DNA of 64,000 nucleotides from CAMDPA01 sp965223035 (lineage in GTDB: Bacteria > Pseudomonadota > Alphaproteobacteria > Rhizobiales > Hyphomicrobiaceae): NCBI GenBank assembly GCA_965223035.1, contig OZ244980.1:4216001-4280000 (forward strand), written 5' to 3'. The translations under genes were made by a program, and so were the position numbers. This document shows positions 17,177 to 25,754 of the stretch, piece by piece; the stretch's first letter is position 1; each line of letters starts with the position of its first letter. Under the pieces are notes generated by a model. The model ran no database searches, was not told the origin of the DNA, and saw only the letters and a program-made list of their open reading frames with translations.

Positions 17177-17208
17177 CCGGAGCTGCCATCGCCAAATGGC
17201 GGCTCCGG
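17177..17208 (+). terminator. Strong hairpin in the convergent gap after degP
   Basis: The 13-base arms CCGGAGCTGCCAT and ATGGCGGCTCCGG (one mismatch) enclose the loop CGCCAA. A smaller hairpin, GAGGCGG with CCGCCTC, lies at 17135-17155. Neither is followed by a clear T run, so a classical intrinsic terminator is unproven. The position between the degP 3' end and the oppositely oriented small gene makes a termination or mRNA-end role plausible. Confidence 0.35.
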
Positions 17209-17381
17209 CAAAACGCGTCTAAGGCCGTGCTTGCCGCTCTTCCAGCCGCGTCGACGATCAGTCGATGTCAATCTTGGTTGACCGGGCGGACAATACGATC
17301 CAACCGCCAGGTTCTAGGGCTCGGCGGCGATGATCGCAGGCGAACCTGGCCACATTCTAAACCGCTTGCAAACCACAAAGG

Positions 17382-17693
17382 TCAATTCAATTTTTCAACG
17401 CGCGCGGCCATATCGGGAACCAGAATCACCCGATAGGTGGCATTTTCACAGGTGAGGATCCAAGCGGCTTCGTCTGGCTTAGAGCGTTGCCTATCGCGCT
17501 TTGCAGTCTTCGGCGTTTGACAGGCAAAGCCTTGCCGCCTCAGCTGCGCGGCGATGATCTCTTTCGCCGTTTCCGCACCTGCCGCCAGGAATTGACGCGA
17601 TTGCGATGGCCAGATCATGGAGAAAAACAACCAAGCACACGCCAATCCCAAAACTGGGTTAAGCCGGGCGATAAAGCAATTAGGAGTGTTCAC
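17382..17693 (-). CDS. Small membrane-anchored hypothetical protein
   Basis: About 103 residues: an N-terminal hydrophobic anchor or signal (PVLGLACAWLFFSMIW), then a basic linker and a compact C-terminal segment ending WILTCENATYRVILVPDMAARVEKLN. That C-terminal pattern is familiar from short exported proteins in Bradyrhizobium-like genomes, but they have no assigned function. I chose the GTG at 17693, with AAGGA 11 bases upstream; a TTG three codons earlier is also possible. Confidence 0.6.
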   Translation of the reverse strand: MNTPNCFIARLNPVLGLACAWLFFSMIWPSQSRQFLAAGAETAKEIIAAQLRRQGFACQTPKTAKRDRQRSKPDEAAWILTCENATYRVILVPDMAARVEKLN

Positions 17694-18319
17694 GGCGGTC
17701 AAGATCCTTGGCTGGGAGCTCTACTGATTGCCAATGTTCCAGCAGATTTTGCCCAATCTACCGCCAAACCGACAAAACGCAATGCTGGGATTGAGCCGTT
17801 CCGATCCGAGCCTCGGCCGATTGGCCGCTAGCCCCCAGCCCCGCTCCCACATACGCACCGTGAGCAGGCAATGGACCGTCGGCCCGCCGAGAAAAGCGAT
17901 GAGCGCGGCATAAATCGACGACCGATGATCGCGTCAGTGATTGCATGATTTGCGACAACCATTTCGGGGGGTTGTCGCCAGCGCATATTCTGCCGCCGAC
18001 ATTAACGATTTAACATTGATCCGAAGTCAAAAAAGGCTCGGCTGCGCACCGGACCCTCCCTACGTCCGGCACGCGCCGAGCCCCAGTTGACGAGGCAAAA
18101 ACAGCTGGGAGAAACTTTCGCCAAGCGCGTTTTCCTGCCTCATCACTGTCCTTAGGCGCCCGGTGGTTTCCGCCTCAGGCCAACTTTCCAGCCTGCACCG
18201 AGCCCCTGGTTGACGGGAAAAAGCTAAGCTACCCGAGTTGCGGGGCCATTCGAAGCTTGCTCACCTCATCAACATAACCAAATCATCCAACATTGCGCCT
18301 TACGGCAACATTGCGAGCA

Positions 18320-18337
18320 CGTGAAATTAATTTCATG
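18320..18337. promoter_or_regulatory. Palindrome 1, CGTGAA-N6-TTCATG
   Basis: The inner 14 bases TGAAATTAATTTCA form a perfect palindrome, and the outer bases give CGTGAA-ATTAAT-TTCATG. It shares half-sites and the same 6-base spacer with a second palindrome 130 bases downstream, both upstream of the zinc-ribbon gene at 18562. Such a pair suggests operator sites for a dimeric regulator; the regulator is unknown. Confidence 0.45.
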
Positions 18338-18449
18338 AGCATGAACTCTGCGCATAGTTTGCCGGTATCGGAACCCGCTCGCAACGCCGAAGCAGAGCTT
18401 TCAGTCTATCGCTGCCAAAACCGGCGCAAACAGCACCGGCCATACCATT

Positions 18450-18467
18450 CATGAACTTTCTTTCATG
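18450..18467. promoter_or_regulatory. Palindrome 2, CATGAA-N6-TTCATG
   Basis: A perfect inverted repeat of CATGAA around CTTTCT, centred about 103 bases before the ATG of the small zinc-ribbon gene. It matches palindrome 1 in half-site and spacer length. Confidence 0.45.
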
Positions 18468-18561
18468 CGTTCGCCATGTTGCCGTAATGCCCGACACCGC
18501 AAGTTCAGATCAAGCGGGCTCCCCCTGCGAGAAGATTTGGTCAAGGAGGTCAGAACAAACG

Positions 18562-18783
18562 ATGCTGATAGTACAATGCTCATGCGGTGGTCCGATGACA
18601 ATAATCGCTCCACCAACCCCGAATGACCTAAAGCGACTGGCTCAAGTGCTGGAGTTTTCCGGGTCATCCGCACTGCCACCCTGGAAGACGCTTAACCCAG
18701 TGGTTTGCAAGTGCAAACTGTGCGACATCCGCCTCGAGTTCGAAAGCCCGGACGAACCCGTCGGCGATCAGTTGGAAAAATAA
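18562..18783 (+). CDS. Small zinc-ribbon-like protein, paralogue 2
   Basis: This 73-residue protein has cysteines C6-x-C8 and C49, C51-x2-C54. It aligns without gaps over the core with the product at 9002-9235: VQCSCG, the Trp at 41, the second Cys pair and the following EF. AAGGAGG lies 12 bases before the ATG. The surrounding DNA is otherwise poor in genes. The two upstream palindromes suggest it is regulated. Metal binding is inferred from the Cys pattern and the function is unknown. Confidence 0.65.
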   Translation: MLIVQCSCGGPMTIIAPPTPNDLKRLAQVLEFSGSSALPPWKTLNPVVCKCKLCDIRLEFESPDEPVGDQLEK

Positions 18784-19362
18784 ACAACCGCAAGCACGAT
18801 GGCGCGGGCGATCCATCGATCTTTTTGCGCCCGTTCTGTCCGATTGGGCGGATGCAAGCGTGCCCCATCGACGTTGGTGGTCACCCCAATTCGCGAACTC
18901 GCCGCAGCGGGCCAGAACAAGAACAGCCACCAAGCGCAGTCAATCGTTTCACGGCTGCGCGGCGGGTTGCTTCGACGTGTCCCACCCCAGCGCTGGCCAG
19001 AGGCCGCAAACTGATAGGAATGCCGCGCGTCCAACCGGAAAAAACGACAACCATGACTCAAACCGAGACGTGCATCGGCTTGGCGCCCTCAATGATTGTC
19101 GCGATTCCACAAAACACCGATCCCATCAAACATTCTGCTCGGGCGCACAGCGTCACGACGGTTCGGCAGGAAATGCTCACGCCGCCCCGTCTCAATTCGC
19201 GCAACCCTCATAACGACCAATTCATGCAATCGCCCACACGCAGCGCTACGGAAATTCAGGTTGACTGCCGTTGACAGATAATGGATATTTTATCGTTGGA
19301 GAAATTGCTGATACGAGGTTCGAACAAAAACGTCGAAGACAACTGCTGGCCGAGAGTGCTTC
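18784..19362. other. Upstream region of the cyo operon
   Basis: About 580 bases. Several overlapping frames are open, but none looks coding. A possible promoter is listed separately at 19261-19289. The cyoA ATG at 19363 has only a weak GAGAG upstream. Confidence 0.35.
19261..19289 (+). promoter_or_regulatory. Candidate sigma-70 promoter for cyoABCD
   Basis: TTGACT (19261-19266), a 17-base spacer, then GATATT (19284-19289). A second TTGACA starts at 19271 but has no well-spaced -10. It lies 74 bases before cyoA. The match is moderate and the call tentative. Confidence 0.3.
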
Positions 19363-20370
19363 ATGCGTACAGGATTGGATTTGAGGCCATTCCTCAGTCG
19401 AATTACAGTCTTTCTTACACTGGCCACGACCTTGATCCTTGCGGGCTGCTCTGCGGAAAACATATCTTTCATGGATCCCCAAGGTCCCATCGCCGCAGCA
19501 CAACGGCGGCATCTGATCAAGGTCACCGCCATCACGATGATCGTGGTGTTGCCGGTGCTGGTACTTGTGCCGATTCTTCTGTGGCGATATCGCTATTCCA
19601 ATCGGACAGCCGTCTATGCACCCAACTGGGGCTTTTCATCTCCACTTGAGCTATTGATGTGGGGCGTGCCCTTCGCAATAATCCTGGTGCTGTCGGTTCT
19701 GCTCTGGCATAGCGTGCACGATCTCGACCCCTATAAACCGATTGCATCGCGGAAGCCGGCCCTCGAAATGCAGGTTGTCGGGTTCGACTGGAAGTGGCTG
19801 TTTATATATCCTGAACAAAGAATTGCCAGCGTTGGTGAAATGGCCTTTGTGGCCGATCGGCCGGTTTCATTGAGATTGACCTCTGACACCGTGATGCAGT
19901 CATTCATGATCTCCGCTCTGGGCGGCCAGATTTATGCGATGCCCGGAATGGTGACCTGGCTCGAATTGAAAGCCAATTCACCTGGACAATTTGAAGGTGA
20001 GAACACACAATATAGTGGATCCGGATTTCACGCTCAGAAATTTCGTGCAGTTGCCATGAAGGATGCCGACTTCAATGCCTGGGTTGCGAGGATCCAACAA
20101 TCGGGAATTGCATTGAGCCATGATGTTTACCGCACCCTGGGGCGACCCTCGACGGCGGCCCAATTGCGTCACGCGTTGGGTGCCCAAACCCTGCCACCAG
20201 GTTCGGTCTACTTTAGCGATGTACCCTCTGACCTGTTCTCGAGCATCATTGCGAAATATCGCTCGGACAAACCAATTCCTCCCGGACAGCAACCCGGCGC
20301 ACCGTCCTACGGTTCCCAGCCTGGACGCGACAAGTCAGCTTCACCAACGCCATCAGGGGCAAGGCCATGA
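19363..20370 (+). CDS. cyoA: Cytochrome bo-type ubiquinol oxidase subunit II
   Basis: This 335-residue lipoprotein subunit has a signal peptide with lipobox LILAGC (Cys near 29) and two transmembrane helices (about 50-75 and 97-117). A periplasmic cupredoxin-like domain follows with FDWKWLFIYPEQ and QIYAMPGM. The CuA-binding cysteines of cytochrome c oxidases are absent, as expected for a quinol oxidase. The C-terminal tail is proline-rich. Its stop overlaps the cyoB start as ATGA, so the two are translationally coupled. It is the first gene of cyoABCD. Confidence 0.93.
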   Translation: MRTGLDLRPFLSRITVFLTLATTLILAGCSAENISFMDPQGPIAAAQRRHLIKVTAITMIVVLPVLVLVPILLWRYRYSNRTAVYAPNWGFSSPLELLMWGVPFAIILVLSVLLWHSVHDLDPYKPIASRKPALEMQVVGFDWKWLFIYPEQRIASVGEMAFVADRPVSLRLTSDTVMQSFMISALGGQIYAMPGMVTWLELKANSPGQFEGENTQYSGSGFHAQKFRAVAMKDADFNAWVARIQQSGIALSHDVYRTLGRPSTAAQLRHALGAQTLPPGSVYFSDVPSDLFSSIIAKYRSDKPIPPGQQPGAPSYGSQPGRDKSASPTPSGARP

Positions 20371-22457
20371 CCCTAAACGGCAGCTGGAACTGGCTGACGG
20401 GACGATTGCAACTGGGCTCCCTGCCCTTCACCCAAGCCCTGATTGATCCCAACGTTAGCGAGCTTATCGGCGCCGCAGCAGCAGCCATTGTCGTCCTGGG
20501 CGCGCTTGCAGTAGCCGGTTTACTGACTCAATTTCGATTGTGGCCTTTGTTATGGCGCGAATGGCTGACAAGCACCGATCATAAACGCATCGGAATTATG
20601 TATATCGTGTTGGCCTTTGTTATGCTGACACGGGGCGTAATCGAGGGCGCCCTGATGCGTGCGCAGCAAGCGGCTGGTCTCGATGGCGGCTTCCTTGCGC
20701 CTGTTCATTTCGCCGAGCTATTCAGCACGCATGGCACCATTATGATCTTCTTTGTTGCGATGCCTTTTGTCGCAGGCATCATCAATTTTGTCATGCCGCT
20801 GCAGATCGGCGCACGCGATGTGTCTTTTCCAGTTCTCAATCAAATCAGCTTAGCTCTTACGACGGCAGCCGCAGCGTTGGTAATGATATCCCTCGTGGTC
20901 GGAGAATTTTCCACCGGCGGTTGGACCGCCTATCCCCCTTACACCGGCGCGACATTCAATCCAGGCCCGGGTCCCGACTATTGGATTTGGTCAATTGTTA
21001 TTGCTGGATTTGGATCAACGCTCACCGGCATAAACTTCGCTGTGACCATTTACAAAGAGCGTGCGCCCGGAATGAATTTAATGCATATGCCGCTGTTTTG
21101 CTGGACCGCTCTGTGCTCTGCTATCATCCTAATTTTTGCAATGCCGCCGCTCACCGTCGCTTCCCTAATGCTGGCGCTCGACAGATATCTGGATTTCCAC
21201 TTCTTTACGAACGACCTCGGCGGCAACATGATGAACTACGTCAATCTGTTTTGGCTCTTTGGACATCCGGAAGTTTACCTTCTGGTGTTGCCAGCCTACG
21301 GCATCTATTCGGAAGTTATATCGACATTCTCGGGCAAGCGACTCTACGGGTATTCCTCCCTTGTCATCGCAACAATGGCAATCTCCGTCCTATCCTTTAC
21401 CGTGTGGCTACATCACTTTTTCACGATGGGGCAGGGCGCAAACGTCAATATCGCGTTCGGAATCGCAACCATGTTCATCGCGGTGCCGACTGGGGTCAAG
21501 GTGTTCGATTGGTTGGCAACGATGTATCGAGGGCGCATTCGCCTTGGCGTACCAATGGTTTACTCTGCTGGCTTCCTTATTCTGTTCGTAATCGGCGGAT
21601 TGAGCGGGGTGATTCTCGCCAACCCAACGATCGACTTCCAGGTTCATAATACGTTGTTCTTGGTGGCACATTTTCACAACGTTCTAATTCCAGGGGTCCT
21701 ATTTGGGCTCCTCGCAGGATATCATTATTGGTTTCCCAAGGCTTTCGGCTTTCGTTTGGATGAAACGTGGGGTTATATCGCTGCCGCATTATGGATTATA
21801 GGTTTTGCCGTCACCTTCCTGCCGCTCTACTTCGTCGGATTGATGGGTATGCCGAGACGAACGGTCAGCTACACCAATGCTGAATTCGAACACTTCATGA
21901 TCTTGGCTGCGTTCGGCGCAGTCATCATTCTCCTGGCACTTGCGGCTCTGGTGGTTCAATTATGGCTAAGCATCCGACATCGTGCCGCGACGAACGTCTT
22001 TGCAGGAGACCCTTGGAACGGCCGCTCGCTGGAGTGGTCAACCTCGGCCCCCCCGCCGGAGTATAACTTTTACGTGCTTCCGGTCTCAGGACGCGATGCA
22101 TTTATGATGGCCAAAGAAAAAGGCAACGCCTATGCCGGTACGGACGGTTATCATGATATCGAACGCCCCTGCAACACACCGCTCGGTTTTGTTATTTGCG
22201 TCGGGATGGCGGCAGCCGGTTTTGCCCTGGTCTGGCACATCTGGTGGTTGGCCCTTGCATCAATCGGGACCACGGTCCTAACGCTTATCGTCGATTCCTT
22301 TCGGACCCAAAGAACGATTACCATACCTGCAGCCGAGATCGCTCGCCAGCATCGCGCTTGGCTCAACGCAGTGCGCCAGTCTCCACCGGTTCTCCGGTCC
22401 AGGGAGACCGACGTCAGCAATCGCGGCGTGGCGGTGATCGAATTGGCTGAGACATAA
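20367..22457 (+). CDS. cyoB: Cytochrome bo-type ubiquinol oxidase subunit I
   Basis: This 696-residue heme-copper oxidase catalytic subunit reduces oxygen with quinol electrons and pumps protons. Conserved elements are the low-spin heme His H122 (THG), GARDVSFP (D-channel), GHPEVY (CuB His and cross-linked Tyr), WLHHFFTMG (CuB His pair), PTGVKVFDW (K-channel Lys), and HNTLFLVAHFHN (heme ligands). Against the E. coli quinol site, R71 and H98 are kept (R89, H114), but D75 is E93 and Q101 is E117, an unusual pair. The C-terminal segment with PPPEYNF and RDAF is typical of CyoB. Heme O synthase (cyoE) is not adjacent. Confidence 0.95.
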   Translation: MTLNGSWNWLTGRLQLGSLPFTQALIDPNVSELIGAAAAAIVVLGALAVAGLLTQFRLWPLLWREWLTSTDHKRIGIMYIVLAFVMLTRGVIEGALMRAQQAAGLDGGFLAPVHFAELFSTHGTIMIFFVAMPFVAGIINFVMPLQIGARDVSFPVLNQISLALTTAAAALVMISLVVGEFSTGGWTAYPPYTGATFNPGPGPDYWIWSIVIAGFGSTLTGINFAVTIYKERAPGMNLMHMPLFCWTALCSAIILIFAMPPLTVASLMLALDRYLDFHFFTNDLGGNMMNYVNLFWLFGHPEVYLLVLPAYGIYSEVISTFSGKRLYGYSSLVIATMAISVLSFTVWLHHFFTMGQGANVNIAFGIATMFIAVPTGVKVFDWLATMYRGRIRLGVPMVYSAGFLILFVIGGLSGVILANPTIDFQVHNTLFLVAHFHNVLIPGVLFGLLAGYHYWFPKAFGFRLDETWGYIAAALWIIGFAVTFLPLYFVGLMGMPRRTVSYTNAEFEHFMILAAFGAVIILLALAALVVQLWLSIRHRAATNVFAGDPWNGRSLEWSTSAPPPEYNFYVLPVSGRDAFMMAKEKGNAYAGTDGYHDIERPCNTPLGFVICVGMAAAGFALVWHIWWLALASIGTTVLTLIVDSFRTQRTITIPAAEIARQHRAWLNAVRQSPPVLRSRETDVSNRGVAVIELAET

Positions 22458-22459
22458 AA

Positions 22460-23083
22460 ATGAAGAAGCCGGCCATCAAGCATCCGGGACTCAACCTCGG
22501 AGACCACCATGGCGCTGCTCATGAGCAGGCGGAAGTCGCGGTGTTCGGCTTCTGGGTTTTTCTGATGAGCGACCTCATTATTTTCGGATTGATGTTTGCC
22601 ACCTATACAACAATGCTCGACAGCACGGCTGGAGGACTTGGACCAAGGGACTTATTTATTCTCGAAAGCGCTTTTGCGCAAACTATGGTTCTCCTGACCA
22701 GCAGTTTGACTATGGGCATGTCCACTTTGGCCATGAAGTATGATTTGAGTCGAATTCAACTGACAGGTTGGCTTGCCCTAACGCTTTTACTAGGTGTTGT
22801 ATTTGTTCTTTTGGAGCTCATAGATTTCCAACACATGGTTTCCCAGAGTGCCGGACCGAACCGAAGCGGTTTCTTGTCGGCCTTTTATGGTCTCGTTTCT
22901 CTTCATGGCTTTCACGTTGCAGCCGGCTGCGTTTGGTTGCTCACCATGATCCTGCAAGTACATATTCTCGGTCTGCTCACGACGGTCAAAACAAGACTGT
23001 TGCGCCTGGGGCTGTTTTGGCATTTTCTCGATATAATCTGGATTGGGATTTTCTCGATTGTCTATTTGGGAGGTCTGGCCTGA
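22460..23083 (+). CDS. cyoC: Cytochrome bo-type ubiquinol oxidase subunit III
   Basis: This 207-residue integral membrane subunit has five predicted helices and an N-terminal polar segment rich in His (DHHGAAHEQAE). Typical parts are FGFWVFLMSDLIIFGLMFA and SLHGFHVAAG. It starts 2 bases after cyoB and its stop overlaps the cyoD start by one base. It stabilises the catalytic subunit and the proton channels. Confidence 0.92.
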   Translation: MKKPAIKHPGLNLGDHHGAAHEQAEVAVFGFWVFLMSDLIIFGLMFATYTTMLDSTAGGLGPRDLFILESAFAQTMVLLTSSLTMGMSTLAMKYDLSRIQLTGWLALTLLLGVVFVLLELIDFQHMVSQSAGPNRSGFLSAFYGLVSLHGFHVAAGCVWLLTMILQVHILGLLTTVKTRLLRLGLFWHFLDIIWIGIFSIVYLGGLA

Positions 23084-23397
23084 TGCTAGAAGAACCTGGG
23101 TTTCATCGTGAGCTTCGAAATTATTTGATCGGTTTCGTTCTCGCCTTAGCCTTGACGGTGATCCCGTTCAGCTTGGTTGCGTGGAGCCGCCTTCCCAAAC
23201 CGGCTGTTTTAGCGGCCATCGGGGCCTGTGGCACGGTCCAGATCCTTGTGCACTTCCGCTATTTTCTTCACATCGATCCCGGCCGCCAGGCGCGCGAAGA
23301 TCTACAGCTCATTATTTTCTCAGCGTTACTTTTGGCGATCATGGTTGGCGGAACTATTTGGATCATGGGAAATCTCGCCCTCCGCATGATGCAGTAG
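23083..23397 (+). CDS. cyoD: Cytochrome bo-type ubiquinol oxidase subunit IV
   Basis: This 104-residue protein has three membrane helices: about 14-36 (LIGFVLALALTVIPFSLVAW), 44-60 and 80-100. The VQILVHFRYFLHID segment is the hallmark of CyoD/CtaF-like subunit IV. It starts at the ATG overlapping the cyoC stop (TGATG). It helps assembly of the complex. It is the last gene of the operon; the following DNA is a pseudogene. Confidence 0.9.
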   Translation: MLEEPGFHRELRNYLIGFVLALALTVIPFSLVAWSRLPKPAVLAAIGACGTVQILVHFRYFLHIDPGRQAREDLQLIIFSALLLAIMVGGTIWIMGNLALRMMQ

Positions 23398-23544
23398 GGC
23401 TAAAGTCAATTCGTCGAGCCGCCTGGTTTAAGTCAAAAATCATTATCCATTGATTATCGCCAGCAGGAAACGTGGCCGCCCACCGGCCGATGCTAGGATC
23501 TGTTCGATGCCGCAGTGAGCGTAGTATGATGCCAGGGGAGCATA

Positions 23545-24590
23545 GTTTGGACTCTGCCAGGCCGAGACGCGCTAGCTGCCTATCACGCCGAAGCCACAGA
23601 GGACCTCGCCGCCGCAGGCTATGAACCGGATTGGAATGATGGCATCTCGATTGGTGCCATAAACGCTGCCATTATTGCTGGATATGAGCGCGTTTTTCGA
23701 CTGCGCGCGTTCTGGGAGGAGATATTGCCTGAACTGTTGCACCCCGATCGGGCCGCAGGCGAACTCGGTTGTTTGCTTTATCATGGGTTTAGCGTCATGA
23801 TCACAATACTGTTTGGATTGCACGGCTTTTGCCACATGCGGTTGCCGCCCGCGCTTTTTCCGATTATTTGTTCCCGCGAGGCTTTCAATATTTCCATGCC
23901 CATCTGCTGCGTCCAATGGTTCAGAAACCCGTCGATCTTGATCCCTCAGCCGGGAAGGCTCGCAGCATCGGCATCGCCAACGTTGCAGGTGGAAACTTCA
24001 AATACGTCGATTCAATCAGCCACGTCCCCGCGCTAGACCATGTAATGGCAAGTGCAGTGGTGCCACCGCGCTTTCCCCAATCGCCTGTGACTAGGAGCCT
24101 TGTTGGGATAGTAGCCTCGTCACAAATACGCTGCTTTCATACATCTTGGAGTGTGGTGGTGCCCAAAACATATGTGTGTGTTCCAGTTCGACCTCTTCAA
24201 CGCGGAGGGTTAGCCTCCAAAAACTCTGTTTGATATCGCTCAGCCCGATAAGGGCTTCAGTTTCACAACTCGGACCCGGCTCAACACGGGCCCCGGGGGG
24301 AACTACATACTCCGGCGTGTGGTCAAACGACCTTTCGACAAACTGCCGAGCACGCTGAAAGAAGATGGCGATGTTAAAATGCTAGGGAGCCACGGAAGCG
24401 ATGCCGAGATCACCATTGTCTGCCTCATCTGTCAGCACAGAACCTGCAAAGCGGATTCACCAAACCATGACTTTTTGCGCGTTTCAGTTAATGATCAATG
24501 GCAAGCTGGTCGCGAGGATGTACGAAAACCCTCGGTTATGAAAGCTGACAAGAACGGCGGGTTCCGCTCGCAGGCGCTACCATGCGAGAT
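23545..24590 (+). pseudogene. Decayed patatin-like phospholipase (DUF3734-type) gene
   Basis: Successive reading frames together follow a full patatin-like protein. One frame gives ALAAYHAEATEDLAAAGYEP and the nucleophile region GISIGAINAAIIAG, then RLRAFWEEI. After a shift near 23870 a second frame gives RSIGIANVAGGNFKYVDS and DHVMASAVVPPRFP. After another near 24090 a third gives WDSSLVTNTLLSYILE. From about 24172 the first frame resumes with VFQFDLFNAEG, a TAG stop at 24211, then KTLFDIAQPDKGFSFTTRTR and DAEITIVCLI. The start, at least three frameshifts and a stop show the gene is dead. It lies directly after cyoD. The family call is from memory of DUF3734 patatins. Confidence 0.8.
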
Positions 24591-24914
24591 CTCGCAAGGC
24601 ATGAAAATAGCAATTGACCAGTATCGACCGCCTTCGAGGTGGCATTGGACAGCAAATAGTGGAAGTTGTTGTGTTCGGCAATGATTATTTGGATGCGGTT
24701 GTGAAGACCCGTGACGCTCGCTTCCGCGTTGCCATGAAATGTATGGCCTGCCGGCACAACTGCGCGTCGTGTCGAATGATCAATAATAATTTCGACGAGC
24801 AACAAGACTGCGCATGTTTCACTTTTCGAAGGGTTGATTGAGCGCAGCAAAAAACGCGCCTGCGACATGGGTTGCGGGAAATGGAGCCACCTACAGGCAA
24901 GTGGAGCTTAAGGC
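24591..24914. other. Gap after the patatin pseudogene
   Basis: About 320 bases. A plus-strand frame (24614-24841) holds seven Cys residues but resembles no family I know. It may be further debris. The 3' end holds GGAG near 24903 for the next gene. Confidence 0.35.
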
Positions 24915-25316
24915 ATGCAAGGCCACCGCCGGTTTTTGTTGGGATTACTCGGAATTCTTGCTATTATGCTCGTTTTTGCCGCAACTTATTGGCTGATTTC
25001 AACAACGAGACAGAGCGAAGATCAGTTCTTATGCCCGGAAGGTCACGCGGAAACAACGCGTATGGCGTTAAAGGAGACGCCCGCTGACATGGCCGGACTC
25101 ACAGCGACGCTGCAAGGCGCGAACGAGGCAAACGTTATTCGAGTCATTGCGATTGGATTAAAAAGGAAATATCCTGACGCCGACACTGCAGACATCGTCA
25201 ACTATATGATGGCGGCCTATTGCCCAATCGTTGCAGCAAAGACCGGCTTAAGTCACGCAGAGAAAAGAGACCGAATGGACCAATTCTCATCGCAGGTGTT
25301 TCAGATTGTCAACTGA
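24915..25316 (+). CDS. Membrane-anchored hypothetical protein
   Basis: This 133-residue protein has one N-terminal membrane helix (about 7-29, FLLGLLGILAIMLVFAATYWLI), then a soluble domain with DADTADIVNYMMAAYCPIVA and a C-terminal AEKRDRMDQFSSQVFQIV helix, probably periplasmic. There are two cysteines (in FLCPEG and AYCPIV) that could pair. GGAG lies about 9 bases before the ATG. No named family was recognised. Its position after the cyo region may be incidental. Confidence 0.65.
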   Translation: MQGHRRFLLGLLGILAIMLVFAATYWLISTTRQSEDQFLCPEGHAETTRMALKETPADMAGLTATLQGANEANVIRVIAIGLKRKYPDADTADIVNYMMAAYCPIVAAKTGLSHAEKRDRMDQFSSQVFQIVN

Positions 25317-25324
25317 GCCAAACA

Positions 25325-25546
25325 ATGCCACCTTACGATCAGCTGCCCGTGGGTTCAGGCGAAGACGAGCCGATCCCGCCGGCTGGTTGCCATGCACTGA
25401 CTTGGAGCACACGCCGCCTGCCAAATGTTTGGGCAAGGGATGCCGATAAGAATAAGGCCGAATCTGGCTCAAACTCCGCAACCAAGCCGAACCCGCCATC
25501 ATCGTCATCGTCATCGTCAATTGTGAACCCGGCAACTTCAAAATGA
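25325..25546 (+). CDS. Possible small Ser-rich protein overlapping the DUF3096 start
   Basis: A 73-residue frame starts 8 bases after the preceding gene, and its TGA stop overlaps the next ATG as ATGA, which could mean coupled translation. Against it: no ribosome-binding site, a low-complexity Ser run made by a CATCGT microsatellite, and no known family. It may be spurious. Confidence 0.25.
   Translation: MPPYDQLPVGSGEDEPIPPAGCHALTWSTRRLPNVWARDADKNKAESGSNSATKPNPPSSSSSSSIVNPATSK
25497..25517 (+). repeat. CATCGT microsatellite
   Basis: CAT followed by three copies of CATCGT at 25500-25517, about 25 bases before the DUF3096 start. The repeat is short; it may vary in copy number. Confidence 0.6.
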
Positions 25547-25689
25547 TAGAAACCAATATATTGATCATTCAACCCATCGTCGCGCTCATTGCGGGAATTC
25601 TGATCTTGGTCTGGCCGCAAGTGATTAATTATGTGATTGCAGCGTTTTTGATCATTACCGGTCTGGTCGGATTGGCTCACCATATGTAG
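25543..25689 (+). CDS. DUF3096-family small membrane protein
   Basis: This 48-residue protein is almost entirely two hydrophobic helices: LIIQPIVALIAGILILVWP and INYVIAAFLIITGLVGLAHH. It resembles the DUF3096 family, whose members share a QP-ALIAGILIL-P pattern. The start is the ATG at 25543, overlapping the stop of an upstream frame. It is an inner-membrane peptide of unknown function and is convergent with sbmA. Confidence 0.75.
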   Translation: MIETNILIIQPIVALIAGILILVWPQVINYVIAAFLIITGLVGLAHHM

Positions 25690-25694
25690 CAAAT

Positions 25695-25719
25695 GGCCGG
25701 CACGCACCGACAACCGGCC
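25695..25719. terminator. GGCCGG/CCGGCC hairpin in a convergent gap
   Basis: Six-base arms GGCCGG (25695-25700) and CCGGCC (25714-25719) with a 13-base loop, lying between the 3' ends of the DUF3096 gene and sbmA. There is no T run on either side, so termination is only suggested by position. Confidence 0.3.
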
Positions 25720-25754
25720 TGCTAAATGGTCCAGGGCGGCCGCACGACCGGCAG

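Larger units (their letters stand above)
17694..18561. other. Long gap holding two TGAA-N6-TTCA palindromes
   Basis: About 870 bases without a supportable gene. It includes the two palindromes described separately, and the AAGGAGG of the next gene at 18543-18549. No promoter could be assigned with confidence. Confidence 0.4.
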
